DNA of 36,565 bases, taken from contig JAIXYT010000012.1 of the NCBI GenBank assembly GCA_027490095.1, forward strand, positions 1 to 36,565. The letters are read 5' to 3'. Below, piece by piece: positions 24,598-33,169 of this stretch. The translations under genes were made by a program, and so were the position numbers. Source of the stretch: Sphingomonadales bacterium. GTDB taxonomy: Bacteria > Pseudomonadota > Alphaproteobacteria > Sphingomonadales > Sphingomonadaceae. The notes below the pieces were generated by a model. That model made no database searches and had not been told where the DNA came from. It saw nothing but the letters and a program-made list of their open reading frames with translations. Position 1 is the stretch's first letter, and each line of letters opens with the position of its first letter.

Positions 24598-24619
24598 ACA
24601 GGCGGGATTCGGCGCCTGT
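24598..24619 (+). terminator. Small hairpin after the Gly-rich gene
   Basis: Perfect 7-bp arms ACAGGCG and CGCCTGT around an 8-nt loop, with no T-run. It could be a weak terminator between this pair and the acyl-CoA dehydrogenase genes. Confidence 0.27.
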
Positions 24620-24655
24620 GCGGACTACGCCACCGGGCAAAGGGAGACCCCACAG

Positions 24656-25750
24656 ATGAACTTCGACCTGTCCGACGACGCCAAGACCCTGAAGGACGCC
24701 GCGCGCAAGTTCCTCGACGCCCGCGCCGGCCCGCCGGTTGCGCGCAAGGTGATGAACGACGGCGCAACCCACGACGCCCAGCTGTGGGCCGAGGTGGTGG
24801 ATCAGGGCTGGCCCGCCGCCCGGGTGCCCGAGGCGCATGGCGGCCTCGGCCTCGGCGCCGACGAGGCCTGCGTGCTCGCCGAGGAAATCGGCCGCAGCCT
24901 CGCCCCCGTGCCGCTGATGTCGACGCTCGCGGCCATCGAGGCGCTGCTGATCGCCGGCACCGAGGCGCAACAGGCGGCCTGGCTGCCGAAACTCGCCAGC
25001 GGCGAAGCGGTGGGCTGCATCGCCTGGGCCGAAGGCAGCAACTCCCCCACCCAGATGCCAGTCACAAAACTGGATGGCGGCAAGCTCTCGGGCACCAAGT
25101 CCCCGGTGATCGACGGCCTCGTAGCAACGCTCGCCATCGTCACCATCGCCACCCCCGAGGGCCCGGCGATGGCGATCGCGGCGCTCGACGGCACCACCCG
25201 CGAGAAGCAGGACACGCTGGACCTCGTCCGCCCGTCCGCGAAGATCGCCTTCAACGGCACGTCCGCCGAAGCGCTGGGCACCGCGGCCGACTGGGTGCGC
25301 CTCACCGAACGCCTGGCCGTGCTGGCCAGCTGGGAAGCGCTCGGCACCGCCGACGCTGCACGGGAAATGACGGTCGCCTACGCCAAGGACCGCGTCGCCT
25401 TCGGCCAGCGCATCGGCCGCTACCAGGGCGTCAAGCACAAGCTCGCCGACATGTATATCAAGGCCGAGCTCGCCCGCGCGCATGCGCTGCATGGCTGCTG
25501 GGCCTGGGGCGCCGGCGCCCCGGAACTGTCGCAGGCGGCGTCTGCTGCGCGCGTTTCCAGCCTGGATGCGCTGCGCTTCACCGCCGAGGAAGCCGTGCAG
25601 CTGCACGGCGGCATCGGCTTCACCTGGGAACAGGATTGCCAGTTCTACTACCGCCGCAACCGGCTGCTCGCTGCGTCCATCGGCAGCAGGGCGCACTGGT
25701 CGGACCGTCTGGTACGTGCGCTGGAAAACCGGAACAAGGCAGCTGCCTGA
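24656..25750 (+). CDS. Acyl-CoA dehydrogenase, small subunit-like (first of a pair)
   Basis: A 364-residue acyl-CoA dehydrogenase family member. The N-terminal helical domain (MNFDLSDDAKTLKDAARKFLDAR), a shortened middle beta domain (AWAEGSN replaces the usual TEPxAGSD block) and the C-terminal helices with RVAFGQRIGRYQGVKHKLADM and LHGGIGFTWEQDCQFYYRR are present. The weakly conserved middle domain and lack of the usual substrate-site residues suggest it acts in a heteromer with the next gene, as in the alpha2beta2 enzymes of steroid and side-chain degradation (FadE28/FadE29 type). GGGAGA lies before the ATG. The partner starts 21 nt after its stop. Confidence 0.9.
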   Translation: MNFDLSDDAKTLKDAARKFLDARAGPPVARKVMNDGATHDAQLWAEVVDQGWPAARVPEAHGGLGLGADEACVLAEEIGRSLAPVPLMSTLAAIEALLIAGTEAQQAAWLPKLASGEAVGCIAWAEGSNSPTQMPVTKLDGGKLSGTKSPVIDGLVATLAIVTIATPEGPAMAIAALDGTTREKQDTLDLVRPSAKIAFNGTSAEALGTAADWVRLTERLAVLASWEALGTADAAREMTVAYAKDRVAFGQRIGRYQGVKHKLADMYIKAELARAHALHGCWAWGAGAPELSQAASAARVSSLDALRFTAEEAVQLHGGIGFTWEQDCQFYYRRNRLLAASIGSRAHWSDRLVRALENRNKAAA

Positions 25751-25771
25751 GACTGGCGAGGGAGAGAGACC

Positions 25772-26989
25772 ATGGATTTCAACGACACGCCCGCAGAGGC
25801 CGAATTCCGCGCCCAGGTGAAGGCCTGGTTGGCAGAGGCCGCCGCCGAATATCTCACGCCGCCTGAAAAGCCCTGGGGCCTCGAGGAGTTCGTTGCCCGC
25901 TCCAAGGCCTGGCAGCTGAAGAAGTTCGAAGCCGGCTATGTCGGCATCACCTGGCCCAAGGCGATCGGTGGGCAGGGGCTCACCCCCATGCACCAGATCA
26001 TCTTCAACCAGGAGGAAAGCCGCACTTTCGTGCCCAACGGCCTCTACTCCATCGGCCTCGGCATGTGCATCCCCACCGTCTTCACCCACGGTTCGCCCGA
26101 GATCGCCGGCCGCTACGTCCCCAAGGCGCTGCGCGGCGAGGAAGTCTGGTGCCAGCTCTTCTCCGAGCCCGTTGCCGGCTCCGACCTCGCGTCGATCCGC
26201 ACCAAGGCCGTGCGTGACGGCGACGAGTGGGTCATCAACGGCCAGAAGGTCTGGACCAGCTTCGCCCACAAGTCCGACTTCGGAATCGTCGTCTGCCGCA
26301 CCGATTTCGACGCCCCCAAGCACAAGGGCCTCACCATGTTCATCGTGGACATGAAAGCGCCCGGCATGGAGGTCCGCCCCATCCGCCAGATGTCGGGCTC
26401 CAGCGACTTCAACGAGGTCTTCTTCACCGATGTCCGCGTGAAGGACACGCACCGGCTGGGCGAGGTGGGCGACGGGTGGAAGGTCAGCCTCACCACGCTC
26501 ATGCACGAGCGCCTCGCGGTCGGCGGCAAGCCCCGCGGCGCGCCCGGCTACCAGACGCTGATGAACGTGGCGAAGGGGGTCGAGACCGACAGCGGACCGG
26601 CGATGGAGCGCGCAGACGTGCGCAACCGGATCGCCGACACCTACATCGCGGACGAAGGCATCAAGCTCACGCAGATGCGGGCGCTCTCGGCCCTGTCGCG
26701 CGGGCAGATCCCCGGCCCCGAACAGTCGATCAGCAAGGTGGTGGTCGCCAAGACCATGCAGGACATGACGGCCTTTGCGATGGACATGGCGGAATCGGCC
26801 GGCTTCGCGGTCGAGCCCGGCTCCGACCTCGAGAAGCTGCAAGGGTCCTACATGTGGTCGGCGGGCCTGCGCATCGCCGGCGGCACCGACGAGATCCTCA
26901 GGAACATCATCGCCGAACGCGTGCTGGGCCTTCCGGGCGACCTGCGTCCCGACAAGGACACCCCCTTCAGCCAGCTGAAGCCGCTCTGA
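25772..26989 (+). CDS. Acyl-CoA dehydrogenase (second of a pair)
   Basis: A 405-residue acyl-CoA dehydrogenase. It has the full middle domain block (QLFSEPVAGSDLASIRTKAV), WVINGQKVWTSFAHKSDFG, and the C-terminal GGTDEILRNIIAERVLGLP. In the last motif the YEGT Glu used as catalytic base in many relatives is absent, so the base must be elsewhere or be supplied by the partner. GAGGGAGAGA stands before the ATG. The arrangement (one small, one standard subunit in tandem) matches heteromeric enzymes acting on bulky or branched acyl-CoA esters; the actual substrate is not known, and no other catabolic genes are next to it. Confidence 0.92.
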   Translation: MDFNDTPAEAEFRAQVKAWLAEAAAEYLTPPEKPWGLEEFVARSKAWQLKKFEAGYVGITWPKAIGGQGLTPMHQIIFNQEESRTFVPNGLYSIGLGMCIPTVFTHGSPEIAGRYVPKALRGEEVWCQLFSEPVAGSDLASIRTKAVRDGDEWVINGQKVWTSFAHKSDFGIVVCRTDFDAPKHKGLTMFIVDMKAPGMEVRPIRQMSGSSDFNEVFFTDVRVKDTHRLGEVGDGWKVSLTTLMHERLAVGGKPRGAPGYQTLMNVAKGVETDSGPAMERADVRNRIADTYIADEGIKLTQMRALSALSRGQIPGPEQSISKVVVAKTMQDMTAFAMDMAESAGFAVEPGSDLEKLQGSYMWSAGLRIAGGTDEILRNIIAERVLGLPGDLRPDKDTPFSQLKPL

Positions 26990-27009
26990 GAGCAGGCCGG
27001 GCCGTGGCG

Positions 27010-27043
27010 GGCGTGTGAAGCCGACACAAAAGCTTCACATGCC
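27010..27043. repeat. 12-bp inverted repeat between acyl-CoA dehydrogenase and porin genes
   Basis: Arms GGCGTGTGAAGC and GCTTCACATGCC, one mismatch (G-U in RNA), with a 10-nt A-rich gap. It starts 21 nt after the dehydrogenase stop and ends 42 nt before the porin start. There is no T-run, so it may be an operator for the porin or a weak terminator. Confidence 0.45.
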
Positions 27044-27049
27044 GCCCCA

Positions 27050-27078
27050 TTGGCCTCTGCAACCGCTGGCCCTAGAAG
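27050..27078 (+). promoter_or_regulatory. Possible promoter of the porin gene
   Basis: TTGGCC and TAGAAG are spaced 17 nt. A start 7-8 nt downstream would coincide with the ATG at 27086, so the message would be leaderless; indeed no good Shine-Dalgarno is present. Confidence 0.35.
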
Positions 27079-27085
27079 TGCGGGG

Positions 27086-28585
27086 ATGATCCGGGGGCAG
27101 GGCATTGCGGTTGCGGCGTTGGCCCTGGTTGCGGCACCCGCGTCGGCCACCGGCACCCGCGAGCCCACGATTGCCGAGCTGCAGCGCCAGATCGACGAGC
27201 TGAAGGCGATGGTCGAGCAGCTGAAGGCGGCCCAGCGCGCAGCACCGGCTCCGTCAGCCCCTCCCCCCGTGGCAGCGGTGGCGACACCGCCCGCTCCGGC
27301 TGCACCCGCTGCGCCGTCGGCTCCGGTGCAGGCTGCCGCCTCGACGGCCCAGCCGCCCGCCCAGACGGCTGGCACGTCGGCCGAACAGACCCCGACCTAC
27401 GAAGCCTATGTCACGCTCCAGGACGACGAGGGGCGCCCCTGGCACGAACGGCTGCAGCTGCGCGGCTACACCCAGCTCCGGGTCAACGAGATCATCGCCG
27501 GGGACGCAACGGCGCCGCCGGGCATTTCGCGGCTACGCTCGGTCCAGGACGCCGGAATCTCCGACCGGAACAACTTCTCCTTCCGCCGCATCCGCCTCGT
27601 CATCCAGGGCGACATCAGTGATGACCTCAGCGTCTACCTGCAGCCCGACTTCGCGAGCGCGGTGAACAACCAGTCGGTCGGCGAACGGCGCGAGGGCTTC
27701 CTGCAGCTGCGCGACGCCTATGCCGACTGGTCCTTCGGCAAGAACAAGGAATGGAAGCTCCGGTTCGGCCAGTCGAAGGTGCCCTTCGGCTGGGAGAACA
27801 TGCAGTCCTCCGGAAGCCGGGTGCCGCTCGACCGGACAGACGCGATCAACAGCGCCGTGCCCGGCGAACGCGACCTCGGCATTGCGGGCTATTACACGCC
27901 GTCGGGGGTGAAGCGGATCTGGAAGCGTCTGGCAGACGACGGCCAGAAGCTGTTCGGCAACTATGGCGCCTTCTCGCTCGCCGCCTTCAACGGCCAGGGC
28001 ACCAACCGCACCGAGACCAACAACGACCTGATGCTGGTTGCGATGGCAACGATGCCGATCGAGCTCGACGGCCTTGGCAGTGCATTCCAGGGCCAGGTGC
28101 TCGAACTCGGCGGTTCGGGCATGCTGAACCAGTTCCAGCCCGAACTCCGCTCCGGCGGGGTCAGCCCCCAGAGCTTCGACGACAACCGCGTGGTCGTCCA
28201 CGCCATCCTCTACCCGCAACCCTTCGGCCTCCAGGCGGAGTGGACCTGGGGCCGGGGCCCCGAGTTCGACAGCACCACAGGCACCATCCAGGAAAAGCCG
28301 CTGTCCGGCGGCTACATCCAGGCCATGTACCGCGTGCGGCAGTCCCCGCTCGGCCCCTTCATCCCCTTCGGCCGCTGGCAGCACTATCGCGGCGGCTGGA
28401 AGGCCGCTCTGAACGCCCCGCGGCTGGAAACCGACGAGTTCGAATTCGGGGTGGAGTTCCAGCCGATCCAGCCCTTGGAGCTGACGCTCACCTACTCGCA
28501 CATGAAGCGCCGCGAGGCCGACGAACGCCGCACCGGCCAGGCCGAGGGCGACCTGCTGCGCGCCCAGCTGCAGTGGAACTACTGA
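27086..28585 (+). CDS. OprP/OprO-like porin with N-terminal coiled coil
   Basis: A 499-residue outer-membrane porin of the phosphate-selective porin O/P family. Signal peptide at 1-22 (ends PASA). Residues 26-50 (ELQRQIDELKAMVEQLKAAQ) form a short coiled coil, likely for trimerisation in the periplasm, followed by an Ala/Pro-rich linker. The barrel begins near LQLRGYTQLRVNE, with family features FSFRRIRLVIQGDISDDLSVYLQPDF, DAYADWSF, FGQSKVPFGWENMQSS and closing strands ending in QLQWNY. The name does not prove phosphate selectivity; no Pho box was found. The ATG at 27086 begins the signal peptide; an upstream start at 27050 would spoil it. Confidence 0.9.
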   Translation: MIRGQGIAVAALALVAAPASATGTREPTIAELQRQIDELKAMVEQLKAAQRAAPAPSAPPPVAAVATPPAPAAPAAPSAPVQAAASTAQPPAQTAGTSAEQTPTYEAYVTLQDDEGRPWHERLQLRGYTQLRVNEIIAGDATAPPGISRLRSVQDAGISDRNNFSFRRIRLVIQGDISDDLSVYLQPDFASAVNNQSVGERREGFLQLRDAYADWSFGKNKEWKLRFGQSKVPFGWENMQSSGSRVPLDRTDAINSAVPGERDLGIAGYYTPSGVKRIWKRLADDGQKLFGNYGAFSLAAFNGQGTNRTETNNDLMLVAMATMPIELDGLGSAFQGQVLELGGSGMLNQFQPELRSGGVSPQSFDDNRVVVHAILYPQPFGLQAEWTWGRGPEFDSTTGTIQEKPLSGGYIQAMYRVRQSPLGPFIPFGRWQHYRGGWKAALNAPRLETDEFEFGVEFQPIQPLELTLTYSHMKRREADERRTGQAEGDLLRAQLQWNY

Positions 28586-28621
28586 GGCGCTGGCACTCGC
28601 CGCGTTTCGACCCTGCGGATC

Positions 28622-29509
28622 TTACCCACCGACAGGCTGACCGCTCCGCTTCCAGAAGGGCTGGATGAGGTGTCCGCGCCGCACGGCCATGATGGTCAGG
28701 ATGACGCCGGTTGTCGTGCAGAACAGCGCCGCGATGATCGAGGCTTCGAGCCCGAACTGGCCGCCGGTCAGCAATACCGGGCCGTCGATGACCGGCTTGA
28801 TGAGGCCGGGGTCGGAATCGGAGCCCGAGACAACGCCGGAAAAGACCGCCGACTGGGTCCAGTTCCAGGCGGCGTGAAAGCCCATGCTCATCCACAGCCG
28901 CCGGGTCAGCATATAGGCGGCGCCGAGCAGGATGCCGGCCTCGATGGCGATGAAGATGGCGCCGGTCATGGTGGCTTCCGGGTTCATCAGGTGGACGCCA
29001 CCGAAAACAATGGAAGAGACGACAAGGGCGACCCAGCTGCCCAGCCACTCCTCGACGATGCGGAAGAGGACGCCGCGGAACAGCAGCTCCTCGAACACCG
29101 CAGCGCTGACCGCCATCGGGATCGCCGTCAGCATGAACGAGACGGGATTGGTGCCGACGATCCTGTAGATGCCCATGATCATCAGAACGAGGATGCTGGC
29201 GGCGTAGAGCCCGAAGCCGATGACGAGGCCGATGCCCAGTTCGCGGCCCATGCCGGGGAGCGCAAGCTCGGTCACCGGCCGCCGCTCAATCAGGCGGACA
29301 AGCCAGCTGTAAACGGCAAAGCCTGCTGCCGACCACCCAATGACAATGGCGATCTGCACCCATATCTGGCCCGCGGCCTGTCCCATGAAATTGTTGGAGA
29401 AGCCCAGCATGTAGAACATGATCACGCCGAAGATGCCGAGCCGCACTGGCGGATATTGCACGATGCGCAGCCAAATGGGCTGCGCCTTCGGCAAAGTCAG
29501 ATCATCCAT
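28622..29509 (-). CDS. CPBP-family intramembrane metalloprotease (Abi/CAAX-type)
   Basis: A 295-residue polytopic membrane protein with about seven or eight hydrophobic segments. The CPBP motifs are FEELLFRG (E140, E141 and R145), FGGVHLMN (H173) and GFHAAWNW (H212, N216), the proposed metal and catalytic residues of this glutamic/metallo-type family. Bacterial members process or hold peptides, or act in bacteriocin immunity; the specific substrate is unknown. The ATG at 29509 avoids an upstream extension to 29581 that has no hydrophobic logic. It lies 87 nt downstream of mnmH on the same strand and may be cotranscribed with it. Confidence 0.9.
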   Translation of the reverse strand: MDDLTLPKAQPIWLRIVQYPPVRLGIFGVIMFYMLGFSNNFMGQAAGQIWVQIAIVIGWSAAGFAVYSWLVRLIERRPVTELALPGMGRELGIGLVIGFGLYAASILVLMIMGIYRIVGTNPVSFMLTAIPMAVSAAVFEELLFRGVLFRIVEEWLGSWVALVVSSIVFGGVHLMNPEATMTGAIFIAIEAGILLGAAYMLTRRLWMSMGFHAAWNWTQSAVFSGVVSGSDSDPGLIKPVIDGPVLLTGGQFGLEASIIAALFCTTTGVILTIMAVRRGHLIQPFWKRSGQPVGG

Positions 29510-29596
29510 GGCTGGAACCAGCAGACTGAGAATATGCCATGAAGCCCCCCTTTCTGCAGTTTTCTGCCACCGCGTCCACAACCTTGCAAGCGGCCG

Positions 29597-30664
29597 TCAG
29601 CCGTGAAGCGGGCCCCCGGTTTCCGCTACAAGTCGCGCCACCGAGCGGGCCGCCGGCTCCAGGGAGCTGTCACCCGAAAGCGCAACCGTACCGAGCAAAT
29701 CGCCAGCCCGCCGCCCCATCGACCGTGCATAAGCCGGATCGTAGTGCGCCTCGATCAAGCCGGCCACCAGCAGCTCCAGTTCGCCGGCAGTCGCCTGTGC
29801 CTGCCATTCGGCCTTGCGCGTCTTGCTGTGATGGCTCGGCAACCGCGCGATTGCGTCTGCAAGCGCTGCCGGGTCCGACGCAATCCAGCCATAGTGGGTG
29901 AGGATATGGCGCACACGTGTCTCGGGCGTGGCGGCAAGTCGGATGCGCGGTGCATCAGCCATTGCCAGCCATAGCGCCTGCGGAATCGACAATTGGCCGA
30001 TGCGGCTCGACTCTGCTTCCAGGAACAGCGGGCGTGCCGGGTCCATCCGGTCCAGCCTGTCCAGCAGATGGCTCTCGAACAGCTTTTGCGAAGGCTGGCC
30101 GCCGGCCGTCGCGCCGAACAGCGAACCCCGGTGACCAGCCAGTCCTTCCAGGTCGATTGCCTGCTCGCCGATGGAGGCCAGAGCCTCCAGAAGAGCGGTT
30201 TTCCCCACTCCTGTAGGGCCATCCAGCAGGCGGATGGGGTTCAGCAGCGGGCCGGCAGTGTGCAGTCGGCCGACGACGTGCCGGCGCCAGCTGCGATAAC
30301 CCCCCTCCAGAACCGTGACCGGCCAGCCCACCTGGCCGAGCACGGTCGCCATGGCATTGGACCGCATGCCGCCCCGCCAGCAATAGACGAGCGGGCGGAA
30401 ATCCCGCGGCCGGTCTGCAAGTGCGCCGTCCAGATGCCTGGCGATGTTGCGCGCCACCTTCGCTGCCCCCACCCGTCGGGCAAGGAAGCGCGATGTCTGT
30501 ACGTACAGCGTGCCGACCTCGGCGCGCTCGGCATCATCCAGCACGGGCAGGTTGATGGCGCCGGGCACATGGTCCTCGGCAAACTCCGAGGGGCTGCGCA
30601 CGTCGATGATGGCGGAAAAGCCGTCGCGCGCAGCTGGCGACAGGTCGGAGGTTGCGCGGATCAT
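29597..30664 (-). CDS. mnmH: tRNA 2-selenouridine synthase
   Basis: A 355-residue enzyme (MnmH/SelU/YbbB) that replaces sulfur of 2-thiouridine at the wobble position of tRNAs for Lys, Glu and Gln with selenium, through a geranylated intermediate, using selenophosphate. The N-terminal rhodanese domain carries the active Cys in [10 protein letters not shown] (C95); the C-terminal P-loop domain has DGPTGVGKT at 148-156. Its start overlaps the selD stop by 4 nt (ATGA), consistent with the selenium donor and user being made together. The length is normal for the family. Confidence 0.95.
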   Translation of the reverse strand: MIRATSDLSPAARDGFSAIIDVRSPSEFAEDHVPGAINLPVLDDAERAEVGTLYVQTSRFLARRVGAAKVARNIARHLDGALADRPRDFRPLVYCWRGGMRSNAMATVLGQVGWPVTVLEGGYRSWRRHVVGRLHTAGPLLNPIRLLDGPTGVGKTALLEALASIGEQAIDLEGLAGHRGSLFGATAGGQPSQKLFESHLLDRLDRMDPARPLFLEAESSRIGQLSIPQALWLAMADAPRIRLAATPETRVRHILTHYGWIASDPAALADAIARLPSHHSKTRKAEWQAQATAGELELLVAGLIEAHYDPAYARSMGRRAGDLLGTVALSGDSSLEPAARSVARLVAETGGPLHG

Positions 30665-31701
30665 CCGACCGTGACGACCGGCGGCCCTTCGACGATTCGG
30701 CCGACGAACCGCGCGGCCCCGAACCCGGCCTCCCGCGCCAGCGCAAGCGCCGCATCGGCATCGCTGTCAGCCACCGCGACCAGCAGCCCCCCGCTCGTCT
30801 GCGGATCCGTCAGCAGGTCCTGCCGCCACCCGGGGAACCCGTCCGGCAGCCGAACCGACGCGCCATAGCTCGCCCAGTTCCGCCCCGAGGCGCCCGTGCG
30901 CACGCCGGCCTGCAGCAGCACCTCGACCCCAGGCAGCACGGCCGGCGCATCGGCGTCGATCTCCACCCCAAGCCCGCTTCCGCGCGCCATCTCCAGCGCA
31001 TGGCCCAGCAACCCGAAGCCCGTAACGTCGGTCATCGCATGCACGCCCGCCACTTCTCCCAAGGCCGGCCCGATGCGATTGAGCTGCGTCGTAGAGGCGA
31101 TCATCGCGGCATAGCCATCGGCGTCCAGCCGCTCCTGCTTGAAGGCCGCGCTCAGCACGCCGACCCCCAGCGCCTTCGTCAGCAGCAGCCTGTCGCCCGC
31201 CATGGCACCCCGGTTGGTCAGCACCCGGTCCGGGTGCACCAGCCCCAGCGCCACCAGCCCATAGATGGGCTCCACGCTGTCGATCGAATGCCCGCCGGCC
31301 ACCGGAATGCCGGCAGCCGCACACACCGAGGCACCGCCCTCCAGGATCCGCCCGATCGTCTCCACCGGCAGCTGCGCCACCGGCATCCCCACAATCGCAA
31401 GCGCCAGGATCGGTGTGCCCCCCATTGCATAGACGTCCGACAGCGCATTGGTCGCCGCGATCCGGCCGAACTCGAACGGATCATCCACCACCGGCATGAA
31501 GAAATCCGTGGTCGCAACCAGCGCCTGCGTGTCGTTCAGCCGCCAGACCGCCGCATCGTCCGACGTCTCGGTGCCCACCAGCAGGTCGCGAAACGGCGCC
31601 GCCTGCGGCATGCCCTTCAGGATATCGGCCAGAACCGCGGGTGAAAGCTTGCACCCGCACCCGCCGCCATGCGCGAGGCTCGTCAGCCGAACCGCGTTCA
31701 T
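30661..31701 (-). CDS. selD: Selenide, water dikinase
   Basis: A 346-residue ATP-dependent enzyme making selenophosphate from selenide, with AMP and phosphate as by-products. The N-terminal loop [11 protein letters not shown] contains the active Cys15 and Lys18 (Cys version, not selenocysteine); [21 protein letters not shown]-like and [11 protein letters not shown] blocks are the ATP/metal site, and VAGGHSID and [15 protein letters not shown] are also family hallmarks. It overlaps the kinase gene upstream and mnmH downstream by 4 nt each. No selA, selB or tRNA-Sec is in the window, so the visible use is tRNA selenouridine. Confidence 0.96.
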   Translation of the reverse strand: MNAVRLTSLAHGGGCGCKLSPAVLADILKGMPQAAPFRDLLVGTETSDDAAVWRLNDTQALVATTDFFMPVVDDPFEFGRIAATNALSDVYAMGGTPILALAIVGMPVAQLPVETIGRILEGGASVCAAAGIPVAGGHSIDSVEPIYGLVALGLVHPDRVLTNRGAMAGDRLLLTKALGVGVLSAAFKQERLDADGYAAMIASTTQLNRIGPALGEVAGVHAMTDVTGFGLLGHALEMARGSGLGVEIDADAPAVLPGVEVLLQAGVRTGASGRNWASYGASVRLPDGFPGWRQDLLTDPQTSGGLLVAVADSDADAALALAREAGFGAARFVGRIVEGPPVVTVG

Positions 31702-32693
31702 CCCCCAAGCACGGCCTTCACCCGCGCCTGAAGATCGGCTTCGGGCCTGGCGCCATAATGCTCGATCACTTCGGCCGCGGCGATGGTGCCCATCACGGCG
31801 CAGTCCTTCAGCGCGCGGCCCTGGGTATAGCCCGTCAGGAAGCCTGCTGCGAACAGGTCGCCAGCCCCCGTGGTGTCGAGCACGCGCGCAGCCGCCGTCA
31901 CCGGCACCTCCCAGCGGCCCGTTCCGTTGACAACGATCGCGCCCTTCTCGCTGCGGGTCACCACCGCCAGCGGAACGGCCTTGGAAAGCCCCTCGATCGC
32001 AACTTCCATGCTGTCGGTCTGGAACAGGCTCTTCGCTTCGTTCTCGTTGGCGAACGCGATGTCGACAAGGCCCGAGCGCATCATGTCCAGGAATTCGGCG
32101 CGATGCCCCTCGACGCAGAACACGTCGGAAAGGGTCAGCGCCACCTTGCGGTCGGCCGCGCGGGCGATCGCCTTCGCCTTGCGGATCGCGCGGATGGGGG
32201 CCGGCGGGTCCCACAGATAGCCCTCGAAATAGGTGATGGCGGCCGCCTTCACCATCGACTCCTCGACATCGGGCTCGTCCACCTCCTGGCACGATCCCAG
32301 GAAGGTGTTCATGGTCCGCTGTGCGTCAGGGCTCACGATGATCAGGCACTGGCCCGTCGGCGGCCCGCTGGTGGCAGCCGGCGTCCGATAATCCACGCCC
32401 GCTGCCCGGATATCGTGCGCGAACACGCGGCCCAGCTGGTCGTCGGAAACCCGGCCAACGAAGGCCGCCCGACCGCCCATTGCCGCAATCCCGGCGCTGG
32501 TGTTGGCAGCCGACCCGCCCGAAATCTCCCGGCCCGGCCCCATGCTGGCGTAAAGGGCTGCCGCCTCCTCGGACGAGATCAGCCGCATCGAGCCCTTTGG
32601 GATGCCCTTCTCTTCCAGGAAGCTGTCGGGATGGGAGGCAAGGACGTCGACGATGGCATTGCCGATTGCGAGAACATCATAATGGTCGGCCAA
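31698..32693 (-). CDS. PfkB-family sugar kinase, probably adenosine kinase
   Basis: A 331-residue ribokinase-fold enzyme. The substrate-side motif [16 protein letters not shown] is at 59-74 and the ATP/anion-hole motif [13 protein letters not shown] at 273-285, with D279 the catalytic base. Alphaproteobacterial proteins of this type are annotated as adenosine kinases, converting adenosine to AMP; ribokinase or another sugar kinase cannot be excluded. The start is TTG at 32693 with AGGAG 6 nt upstream. The stop overlaps selD by 4 nt (ATGA). Confidence 0.9.
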   Translation of the reverse strand: MADHYDVLAIGNAIVDVLASHPDSFLEEKGIPKGSMRLISSEEAAALYASMGPGREISGGSAANTSAGIAAMGGRAAFVGRVSDDQLGRVFAHDIRAAGVDYRTPAATSGPPTGQCLIIVSPDAQRTMNTFLGSCQEVDEPDVEESMVKAAAITYFEGYLWDPPAPIRAIRKAKAIARAADRKVALTLSDVFCVEGHRAEFLDMMRSGLVDIAFANENEAKSLFQTDSMEVAIEGLSKAVPLAVVTRSEKGAIVVNGTGRWEVPVTAAARVLDTTGAGDLFAAGFLTGYTQGRALKDCAVMGTIAAAEVIEHYGARPEADLQARVKAVLGG

Positions 32694-32767
32694 GCGGGGC
32701 TCCTGGTGCGGGAAGGCGTGTGGGCCGCCGCTAGCATCGCGCGGCGTGCGGCGCTAGACGGCGAGCC

Positions 32768-33169
32768 ATGCGGCAGACCTCTCTTCTTGCGCTGGCCCTG
32801 CTGGCCGGCTGCGCCACCGCGCCTCCGCCTGCTCCGGTCGCGCCCCCACCGCCTTCCGGCATGGAGCAGCTGCTGGGACGGCCGCCGGAAGCCGCCCTGG
32901 AGCTGCTGGGAACGCCCCGCCTCGACAAACGGGAGGGCCAGGCCCGCCAGCTGCAATTCGCCAACGGCTGCATTCTCGACGTCTGGTATTACCCGGGCGC
33001 CGGCACGCCGATGGTTGCAACCCATGCCGACGCGCGGCTGCCCGACGGGCGGGACTTCGCCGCCGGGGACTGCCTGCAGATGCTGATCCGGGCCAGGGCT
33101 CCAGCAGTCACGCCGCCGCCCCCTGCACAACCGCCGGCCCGCAAGCCGCCGGCACGAAAGAAGCCCTAG
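32768..33169 (+). CDS. Small lipoprotein of unknown function
   Basis: A 133-residue lipoprotein (lipobox LAGC, Cys15). After a Pro/Ala-rich linker (to about residue 30) comes a compact domain, MEQLLGRPPEAALELLGTPR and then LQFANGCILDVWYYPG, resembling the small SmpA/BamE-like or similar folds that read P-E-L-L-G-x-P early on, though I do not assign it. The C-terminus is rich in Pro, Ala and Lys. It is divergent from the kinase gene and its stop (TAG) shares CTAG with the stop of hisD. Confidence 0.8.
   Translation: MRQTSLLALALLAGCATAPPPAPVAPPPPSGMEQLLGRPPEAALELLGTPRLDKREGQARQLQFANGCILDVWYYPGAGTPMVATHADARLPDGRDFAAGDCLQMLIRARAPAVTPPPPAQPPARKPPARKKP

Noticed and set aside
24203-26842. An 879-codon open frame on the minus strand over the lipoprotein and acyl-CoA dehydrogenase genes
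   Set aside because: It crosses several real genes on the other strand, lacks a ribosome site and has no domain-like composition; another shadow of GC bias.
26990-27086. A Pho box controlling the OprP-like porin
   Set aside because: No pair of CTGTCAT-like direct repeats is present; the only structure is the inverted repeat reported separately.
29515-29560. A TGGCA...TGCAG element upstream of the CPBP gene on the minus strand as a sigma-54 promoter
   Set aside because: The GG-to-GC spacing is 9 nt instead of 10, which sigma-54 does not tolerate well.
32731-32767. A TAGACG element as a leaderless promoter for the small lipoprotein
   Set aside because: No -35-like hexamer lies at a fitting distance, so the case is too weak to list.
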